Shown piece by piece: positions 5,048-9,992 of a DNA stretch of 9,992 bases (position 1 is its first letter; the number at the start of each line of letters is the position of its first letter). The notes under the pieces were generated by a model, which was given only the letters and a program-made list of their open reading frames with translations, did not search any database and was not told the DNA's origin. The position numbers were made by a program, and so were the translations under genes. The stretch spans positions 1-9,992 of the forward strand of contig JBKDQQ010000208.1 of assembly GCA_046341775.1 (NCBI GenBank), in the 5' to 3' direction. Source of the stretch: SXXH01 sp041165735. Lineage in GTDB: Bacteria > Planctomycetota > UBA1135 > GCA-002686595.

Positions 5048-7177
5048 ATGGCCGCGCAGCACCTGAAGGGGGCGCTCGCCGCCGCCATGCAGCCGCGCGC
5101 CAAGCAACGCGCCGAGCGGCTCGAGCGCCATGCGGCGCGCGCGCTCGATTGGGACCAGGTGAGGCCCTTGTACGAGCGGCTCGCGCCCACCGCCTTGTCG
5201 CTGCGCATGTTGCGCGAGTTGGCGCCCATGGGCGACGAGCAGGCGCGCGGCGCGTGCGCGCGGGCCGAGGAGGCCATCCTCCTGTGCGGCCACGGCGCCG
5301 AGCCGCCGCTCGCCGGCGCGGGCGATCCGCTGCCGGCCCTCGTGCACGTGCACACGGCCGGACGTCCGCTCGCCGAGGAGGAACTGGCCGCGTTGCTCGC
5401 CTACTTCGCGTGCGTCGAGCGGTTGGCGGACTGGCTGCGCTCGATCGCCAAGCAGGCGCCCGCGCTCGGCGCGTTGGCGGTGGGCATGCCGGACTTCGCC
5501 GCGCTCGTGGCGCGGCTCGACAAGCTGGTCGACGAGCGCGGGACGGTGCGCGACGAAGCCTCGCCGCTGGTCTCGCGCCTCAAGCGCGAGTCCTCCAAGG
5601 CCTCCGAGGCGGTCGACGCGGCCTTGCGCGGGTTGACGGCGCGCGCCGAGATCCGCGCCGTGCTGTCGGACATCGCCCCGCACCGGCGTGGCGGCCGCCC
5701 CGTGCTCGCCGTGCGCGCCAAGAGCTCCGGACGCGTGCCCGGGATCGTGCACGACCGCTCCCAATCGGGCGAGACCGTCTTCATCGAGCCGCGCGAGGTC
5801 GTGCTGCTCGGCAACCGCCTGGTCGAGCTCGAGAGCGACCTGCGGCGCGAGATCGAGCGCGTCCACCTCGAGGCGACGCGCGCCATCCTCGAGCACGAGG
5901 CGGCCGTGGTCGAGAGCGCCGAGCGCGTCGGCCGCCTGGAACTCGCCTTGGTCGCGGCGCGCTACGCGCGGCAGGCCGGCGCGCGCATCCCGCGGCTCGT
6001 GGGGCGCGAAGGACTGGTGCTCAAGCAGGCGCGCCACCCGCTGCTGGTCGAGCAGGTCGCCGTCGGACGCATCCCCGAGGTCGTGCCCATCGACCTGCGG
6101 CTCGGCGACGCCTTCGACCTGCTGCTCGTGACCGGCCCCAACACCGGCGGCAAGACCTTGGCCTTGAAGACCACGGGACTGGCCGCGTTGTGCGTGCGCA
6201 TGGGCTTGCCGTTCCCCTGCGGCGAGGGCAGCGCCATGCCGCTCTTCGACGGCATCGTGGCGGACATCGGCGACGAGCAGCAGATCGCGCAGAACCTCTC
6301 GACGTTCAGCTCGCACCTCGCGCGCATCAAGGAAGGGCTCGGGCGCGCCACGGCGAACACGCTGGTGCTGCTCGACGAGCTCGGCGGCGGGACCGATCCC
6401 GACGAGGGGGCCGCCTTGTCCGAAGCGCTGCTCGAGCACCTGGTGGCGCTGCGCGCGCCGACCATCGCCACCACGCACATCGGCAAGCTCAAGGAGTTCG
6501 CCTTCCGCGTGGCGCGCGCCGAGAACGCCTGCGTCGAGTTCGATCCGCAGACCTTGCTGCCGCGCTACCGCCTGATCGTGGGCACCCCGGGCGAATCGGG
6601 CGCGCTGGTCGTGGCGCGACGCCTCGGCCTGCCGGCGAAGCTGGTCGAGCGCGCGCGCGAGCGCTTGGAGAAGAAGGACGCCGAGCGCGAGAGCTTGTTC
6701 GCGCAAGTGCGCCACGCGCGCGAGAAGGCCGAGGAGCTGCGTTCCGCCGCCGAGTCCCAGTTGAAGTCCGCCGCCGAGGTCCAGCGCGCCGCGGCACTCG
6801 AGCAGCAGGCGGTCGAGCGGAAGTCGGAGCTGCTCGAGACCGAGGCGCAGCGCACCATCGAGGAGCGCGTGCGCGCCGCCCGCGCGCGCATCCAGGAACT
6901 GCGCCCGCGCCTCGAGCAGGCGCCCGCCGCGTTGAGGAAGGAACTGGCCGACGCGCTGCTCGCCATCGACGCCGACCTTTCCGGGGCGGCGTTGTCGGAG
7001 AAGCGCCAAGCCTTCCTCGACGGCCTGAAGGAGGGGCAGTTCGTGTTCCTCCCGCGCCTGCGCCAGCGCGTGCCGGTCAAGAAGCTCGACAAGAAGAAGC
7101 GCACGGCGCTCGTGCTGCTCGGCGGCAAGCCCATGGAGGTGGGCTTCGACGAGATCACTTCGTTCGAGGCGCGCTGA
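5048..7177 (+). CDS. mutS2: MutS2-family ATPase lacking the C-terminal Smr domain
   Basis: This 709-residue MutS homologue belongs to the MutS2 branch, which acts in suppression of recombination and rescue of collided ribosomes rather than mismatch repair. There is no mismatch-recognition domain. The N-terminal helical core (about 20-340) contains the family sequence VHDRSQSGETVFIEP. The ATPase domain has Walker A GPNTGGKT (363-370), the STFSSH signature (418-423), Walker B LLDELGGGTDPDEG (D443, E444) and the TTH switch (475-477). A charged coiled coil follows at about 525-605. The last 50 residues (VFLPRLRQRVPVKKLDKKKRTALVL...) resemble the KOW-like module, and the protein ends there. Canonical members continue into an Smr endonuclease domain, which is absent. 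The ATG lacks an obvious Shine-Dalgarno. The next gene starts 54 bp downstream, in an apparent operon. Confidence 0.94.
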   Translation: MAAQHLKGALAAAMQPRAKQRAERLERHAARALDWDQVRPLYERLAPTALSLRMLRELAPMGDEQARGACARAEEAILLCGHGAEPPLAGAGDPLPALVHVHTAGRPLAEEELAALLAYFACVERLADWLRSIAKQAPALGALAVGMPDFAALVARLDKLVDERGTVRDEASPLVSRLKRESSKASEAVDAALRGLTARAEIRAVLSDIAPHRRGGRPVLAVRAKSSGRVPGIVHDRSQSGETVFIEPREVVLLGNRLVELESDLRREIERVHLEATRAILEHEAAVVESAERVGRLELALVAARYARQAGARIPRLVGREGLVLKQARHPLLVEQVAVGRIPEVVPIDLRLGDAFDLLLVTGPNTGGKTLALKTTGLAALCVRMGLPFPCGEGSAMPLFDGIVADIGDEQQIAQNLSTFSSHLARIKEGLGRATANTLVLLDELGGGTDPDEGAALSEALLEHLVALRAPTIATTHIGKLKEFAFRVARAENACVEFDPQTLLPRYRLIVGTPGESGALVVARRLGLPAKLVERARERLEKKDAERESLFAQVRHAREKAEELRSAAESQLKSAAEVQRAAALEQQAVERKSELLETEAQRTIEERVRAARARIQELRPRLEQAPAALRKELADALLAIDADLSGAALSEKRQAFLDGLKEGQFVFLPRLRQRVPVKKLDKKKRTALVLLGGKPMEVGFDEITSFEAR

Positions 7178-7231
7178 TCCCGCCCCGGGCCGCGCTTGCG
7201 TGGCGGGGGCTGCTGGGCGACAACAAGGGGG

Positions 7232-7774
7232 ATGGCGCGCCTCTTGTTGATCGACAACGACGAGAAGATCGTCGCCCTGGTCGCGCTGCTCTTGCGCAAG
7301 CTCGGCCACGAGGTGCGGACCGCGCCCAGCTTCGCGCGCGCCCGCGGCCTGCTCGAAGAGGCCCGCCCCGACCTGTTGCTGTCGGACTACGAGCTCGGCG
7401 CAGAACGCGCCGACGAGGAGCTCTCGAAGCTCGCCATCGAAGGCCTGCTGCCGCCGACGCTCGTCGTGTCGGGCTACCTCGACGACCTGCTGATCCAGCG
7501 CTTGCTGGCCATCCCCGGCGTGCTCGGCACGCTGAAGAAGCCCTTCGACCTCGCCGCCTTGCAAGCCGCGCTGGCGCGCGCCTTGGAGGAGGCCGAGCGG
7601 CGGCGCGCGGCGGCGGAACACGTCGCGCCGCAACCCGGCTCGCGCGGCCACGGGCCCGATGGCGGAAGGCCGGACGACGAAGGAACGGGCGACGACGAGG
7701 GTTGGGAGGTCATCGAGCCTGCGCCCGACGTGGACGAGGGTGGCGAGGGCCTCGCGGACGGAGGCGGAGCATGA
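7232..7774 (+). CDS. Stand-alone response-regulator receiver protein with acidic tail
   Basis: This is a 180-residue soluble protein with a single receiver (REC) domain at about residues 2-120. Visible phosphorylation-site residues are the acidic pocket D8/D10/E11 in LLIDNDE, the phospho-acceptor D52 in PDLLLSDYEL, the switch S80 in LVVSGY, and K103 followed by cis-Pro 104 in KKPFD. The remaining 60 residues are a charged linker then a Gly/Asp/Glu-rich, probably disordered tail. There is no DNA-binding or catalytic output domain and no histidine kinase gene nearby, so output is probably by protein contact and the partner is unknown. I chose ATG 7232 because MARLLLIDND is the natural receiver N-terminus; AAGGGG lies very close in front. 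A TTG at 7196 would add 12 unrelated residues. The stop overlaps the aroC start (ATGA), implying translational coupling. Confidence 0.88.
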   Translation: MARLLLIDNDEKIVALVALLLRKLGHEVRTAPSFARARGLLEEARPDLLLSDYELGAERADEELSKLAIEGLLPPTLVVSGYLDDLLIQRLLAIPGVLGTLKKPFDLAALQAALARALEEAERRRAAAEHVAPQPGSRGHGPDGGRPDDEGTGDDEGWEVIEPAPDVDEGGEGLADGGGA

Positions 7775-8937
7775 GCGGCTTGCGTTGGACGACGGCGGGC
7801 GAGTCCCATGGCAGTGCGCTCGTGGGGATCCTCGAGGGCTTTCCCAGCGGATTCGCGCTCGATCCGGCGCCGATCCAGCGCGAGTTGGCGCGCCGGCAGG
7901 GCGGCCACGGCCGCGGCGGCCGCATGAAGATCGAGGAGGATGCGTGCGAGATCCTCGCGGGGTTGCGCGCCGGCCGCACGCTCGGCTCGCCGATCGCGCT
8001 GATGGTGCGCAACAAGGACGCCACCATCGAGCGCCTGCCGGTGCCCACGAACGCGCGTCCGGGCCATGCCGACCTGGCGGGTTGCCTGCGGCACGAGACG
8101 CGCGATCCGCGCCTCGTGCTCGAACGCGCCTCGGCGCGCGAGACCGCCATGCGCACGGCGCTGGGCGCGGTGGCGCGGCAACTGCTCGAGCACTTCGGGG
8201 CGCGCATCTTCGCCCATGTGGTCGAACTCGGAGGCGAGCGCGCCTCGCCGGCGGCGTTCGAAGCGGCCTGCGCCGGCCCCGCGTCGGATCTCCACGCGTT
8301 GCGCGACGCCTCCCCGGTGTACTCGCTCGACCCGGCGTTCGACGCGCGCGCCGTCGCGGCCATCGACGCGGCGAAGGCGGCCGGGGACACCTTGGGCGGC
8401 GTCTACGAGGTGCGCGCCACCGGACTGCTGCCCGGACTCGGCGGGTACATGCAGGGCGAGCAGCGCCTGACCTCGCGTCTGGCGGCGGCGTGCCTGTCGA
8501 TCCCCGCCATGAAGGGCATCGAGTTCGGCGACGGATTCGAACTCGCCCGACGTCGCGGGTCCTCGGCGCACGACGCCATCGAGGCTCGCCCGGCCGGCGA
8601 TGGTCCAGCCGGCACGCGCTATGGACGGGCGACCAATCGTTCCGGCGGGCTCGAGGGGGGCATGACGACCGGCGAGCCGTTGGTGCTGCGCGTGGCCATG
8701 AAGCCCATCGCCACCCTGCGCCAGGCCTTGCCCAGCGTCGATTTCGAGACCCTCGAGCCAGTGCCGGCGACGTGGCAGAGATCCGACACGACGTCCGTGC
8801 CAGCCGCCTCCGTCATCGGCGAGGCGGTGGTGGCATTGGAACTTGCAAATGCGTTGCTCGAGCTGTGCGGCGGAGCTTCGCTGGCCGCCGTCGAGCGCGC
8901 CGTGGCGGGGTATCGCGACAGTCTGAAGGGGTTGTAG
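7771..8937 (+). CDS. aroC: Chorismate synthase
   Basis: This 388-residue enzyme converts 5-enolpyruvylshikimate 3-phosphate to chorismate, the last shikimate-pathway step, using reduced FMN. Conserved motifs run through its length: GESHGSALVGILEGFPSG (10-27, with H13), GRGGRMKIEEDACEILAGLR (47-66), RNKD (80-83), RPGHADLAG (96-104, with H99) then RLVLERASARETAMR, EFGDGFELARRRGSSAHD (251-268), SGGLEGGMTTGEP (291-303) then VAMKPIATL, and RSDTTSVPAASVIGEA (337-352). H13 and H99 correspond to the two catalytic histidines of the family. The length is slightly above the 361 residues of E. coli AroC. GGAGG at 7760-7764 is a good ribosome site 6 nt before the ATG, and the ATG overlaps the receiver gene's stop. 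It is the last gene of the apparent operon starting at 3334. Confidence 0.97.
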   Translation: MSGLRWTTAGESHGSALVGILEGFPSGFALDPAPIQRELARRQGGHGRGGRMKIEEDACEILAGLRAGRTLGSPIALMVRNKDATIERLPVPTNARPGHADLAGCLRHETRDPRLVLERASARETAMRTALGAVARQLLEHFGARIFAHVVELGGERASPAAFEAACAGPASDLHALRDASPVYSLDPAFDARAVAAIDAAKAAGDTLGGVYEVRATGLLPGLGGYMQGEQRLTSRLAAACLSIPAMKGIEFGDGFELARRRGSSAHDAIEARPAGDGPAGTRYGRATNRSGGLEGGMTTGEPLVLRVAMKPIATLRQALPSVDFETLEPVPATWQRSDTTSVPAASVIGEAVVALELANALLELCGGASLAAVERAVAGYRDSLKGL

Positions 8938-8970
8938 CCGTGGGAGGCTCCGGGCGGTTCATGGGGTGCA

Positions 8971-8986
8971 CCCCGTCGCACCGGGG
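8971..8986 (+). terminator. GC-rich hairpin after aroC
   Basis: CCCCG (8971-8975) pairs with CGGGG (8982-8986) around a 6-nt loop, 33 bp after the aroC stop. The overlapping palindrome GGGGTGCACCCC (8963-8974) gives an alternative pairing. There is no T-run, so termination would be Rho-dependent or of a non-classical type. Confidence 0.25.
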
Positions 8987-9094
8987 GGCTGCCTGCGGCG
9001 GGAGGATCTGGCCCGGCAGGGGGTGGAAGGGGGGCCGCAGAGGAGCCGGAATGGGCTGCGTGATGCCCGCCGCTTGGATTTCGGCGGTGGAACC

Positions 9095-9122
9095 TTGACC
9101 GCCGCAAGTCCTTCCCTACACT
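9095..9122 (+). promoter_or_regulatory. Sigma70-type promoter for tRNA-Thr
   Basis: TTGACC (9095-9100) and TACACT (9117-9122) are separated by 16 nt and form the best promoter match in the window. Transcription should begin near 9129, giving a precursor leader of about 105 nt before the tRNA. The rest of the 8938-9233 interval holds no plausible gene. Confidence 0.6.
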
Positions 9123-9233
9123 CTTTGCTCCCTTCGTCGAAGGGCGCCCCGGCGCAAGCTGCGGACGCCGCTCGATGCAGGCGACGCCCGGCCGATGGCT
9201 GCGCGGGTTCCACGGGCCCCCGAGGCCCACGGC

Positions 9234-9309
9234 GCCAGCGTAGCTCAATTGGCAGAGCACCTGATTTGTAATCAGGCGGTTGCGGGTTCGAGTCCCGCCG
9301 CTGGCTCCA
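9234..9309 (+). tRNA. tRNA-Thr (anticodon UGU)
   Basis: A complete cloverleaf is visible. Acceptor GCCAGCG (9234-9240) pairs with CGCTGGC (9299-9305). The D stem is GCTC/GAGC. The anticodon stem CCTGA/TCAGG (9260-9264/9272-9276) holds the loop TTTGTAA with anticodon TGT at 9267-9269. The T stem GCGGG/CCCGC encloses TTCGAGT. The discriminator base is T9306 and CCA is encoded at 9307-9309. It reads ACA and, by wobble, other Thr codons. Confidence 0.97.
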
Positions 9310-9771
9310 CCTCTGGAGTTGGCGCCGCCCGACGTTGGCACCTCCGGGTGGCAACGCAGGTGCTTCGATGGGTGATCGCCGCATCCGGCGCGTTCAAGCG
9401 TGCTGGCGCGGGTGCCGACGACGAAGCGCTCCCTGACAACGAGACCCCCTTTCTCGAAAAGACTCGAGGGAGCGGGACGCGGCCCGGCTCGATCTGGATG
9501 GCTCGCGGTTTCCGAGGTGCTTCGCGCCGAGGGGCCACGGGTCCCGATCGCCTGCGTCGCGTCCTGCGCTTGGACCCGAGCATCGAGCAGCCAGCCGCCG
9601 CCAAGGCGCGCACGGCGAGTCGGGGCGGCCTGCGCCACGAATCCGGAGCATGCATCGCTGGGCACCCATGTGCCGCGCATCCATGTGCTGGGCTATGCGA
9701 CTTCGGTCGTGTGGTGCGGTCGTCGTCCTGCTCGGGCGCGCGCCGCGGGCGCGTGCTGGATAGCGCCAGGC
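9310..9771 (+). other. Non-coding spacer between the two tRNA genes, with hairpins
   Basis: These 462 bp hold no plausible gene; open frames here are random-looking and read through the tRNAs. A stable hairpin lies at 9333-9356. A nested inverted repeat lies at 9427-9474: outer CGCTCCCT (9427-9434) with AGGGAGCG (9467-9474), inner CGAGA (9440-9444) with TCTCG (9452-9456). CCATGTG is repeated at 9666-9672 and 9681-9687. No convincing promoter for tRNA-Tyr is visible, so both tRNAs may come from one long precursor. Confidence 0.45.
9333..9356 (+). terminator. UNCG-capped hairpin downstream of tRNA-Thr
   Basis: CGTTGGCACC (9333-9342) pairs with GGTGGCAACG (9347-9356) at nine of ten positions, with one G-G mismatch. 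The loop TCCG, closed by C-G, is a UNCG-type tetraloop, an unusually stable cap. It lies 24 nt after the tRNA CCA. No T-run follows, so it may be a processing or 3'-end stability element rather than a true terminator. Confidence 0.4.
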
Positions 9772-9856
9772 GGGGAGATACCGAAGCGGTCAAACGGGAC
9801 GGACTGTAAATCCGTTGGCTCAGCCTTCGGCGGTTCGAATCCGCCTCTCCCCACCA
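9772..9856 (+). tRNA. tRNA-Tyr (anticodon GUA)
   Basis: This is a class II tRNA with a complete cloverleaf. Acceptor GGGGAGA (9772-9778) pairs with TCTCCCC (9846-9852). The D stem is CCG/CGG. The anticodon stem ACGGA/TCCGT (9799-9803/9811-9815) holds CTGTAAA with anticodon GTA at 9806-9808. A long variable arm at 9816-9828 contains GGC/GCC. The T stem GGCGG/CCGCC encloses TTCGAAT. The discriminator is A9853 and CCA is encoded at 9854-9856. Confidence 0.97.
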
Positions 9857-9860
9857 CCTT

Positions 9861-9889
9861 CCACGTCGTGCCACCCGCCACGTCGTGCC
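9861..9889 (+). repeat. Short tandem-like direct repeat after tRNA-Tyr
   Basis: CCACGTCGTGCC occurs at 9861-9872 and again at 9878-9889, a 17-bp period starting 4 nt after the tRNA. The remaining sequence to the window end (9890-9992) shows no gene or RNA that I can recognise. Confidence 0.6.
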
Positions 9890-9992
9890 GGCTTCAGCGT
9901 TGCACCACTTCGCCGTCGCCGCGCACGCGCCTCGCCATCGCGCCGACCCCGCGCACGCCAAAGACTCGCCGCCCCGCTTCGCGCAGGGTGGC

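Noticed and set aside
5022..5066. A 14-codon open frame overlapping the mutS2 start, as a possible leader peptide
   Set aside because: It has no ribosome site, no attenuator-like hairpins and no codon run of regulatory character; chance is the simpler explanation.
4979..7651. An 890-codon open frame on the minus strand
   Set aside because: It is antisense to mutS2 and the receiver gene. Long antisense frames are expected in GC-rich DNA, and the composition (Gln, Arg, Gly, Leu repeats) is artefactual.
5149..8937. A continuous 1262-codon open frame on the plus strand
   Set aside because: Upstream of 7771 it is an arginine/alanine-rich shadow of mutS2 and the receiver gene in another frame, with no protein-like motifs. 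Only its last 388 codons are real, as aroC.
9195..9809. Open frames running through the tRNA genes on both strands
   Set aside because: Peptides such as GTRTRNRLITNQVLCQLSYAG and DSNRRRLSQRIYSPSRL are translations of the antisense of tRNA-Thr and tRNA-Tyr, a frequent annotation artefact.
1..9992. CRISPR arrays, insertion-sequence genes, defence genes or secondary-metabolite genes
   Set aside because: I looked for regularly spaced repeats, transposase or integrase motifs and typical defence domains and saw none. The only repeats are the short ones listed.

Overview
The window is very GC-rich bacterial DNA with tightly packed genes and two tRNA genes that encode their own CCA ends. No marker gene fixes the taxon. 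The HU-like protein carries a long Lys/Pro/Ala tail, and the general gene content would fit Planctomycetota, Myxococcota or another high-GC environmental phylum. I lean weakly to Planctomycetota, and this is inference only.

Layout. Positions 1-1526 (+) hold the 3' end of a TPR-like helical protein gene, dtd (D-aminoacyl-tRNA deacylase) and an HU/IHF-family DNA-binding protein whose promoter appears to overlap the end of dtd. Positions 1527-2023 are a gene-free block between convergent genes. A 27-bp imperfect inverted repeat (25 of 27 identical) bounds it, each arm abutting a stop codon, and a third partial copy lies inside. Positions 2024-3196 (-) encode a PLP-dependent cystathionine gamma-synthase/lyase family enzyme. 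A 137-bp divergent intergenic region follows, with palindromes and a probable leaderless promoter.

Positions 3334-8937 (+) look like one four-gene transcription unit: a GT-C/PMT-like integral membrane glycosyltransferase, a MutS2 ATPase that stops before the usual Smr nuclease domain, a stand-alone receiver protein with an acidic tail, and aroC (chorismate synthase). The receiver gene overlaps aroC by an ATGA junction. The genes share no pathway; the grouping joins envelope sugar transfer, DNA/ribosome maintenance, signalling and aromatic biosynthesis.

Positions 8938-9992 are RNA-gene territory: a sigma70-like promoter, tRNA-Thr(UGU), a UNCG-capped hairpin, about 460 bp of non-coding spacer with a nested inverted repeat, tRNA-Tyr(GUA), and a short direct repeat.

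Most of the window is ordinary housekeeping sequence, and I see no defence system, mobile-element gene, CRISPR array or biosynthetic cluster. The best leads are the repeat-bounded convergent block, the Smr-less MutS2, the HU tail and the structured tRNA spacer.
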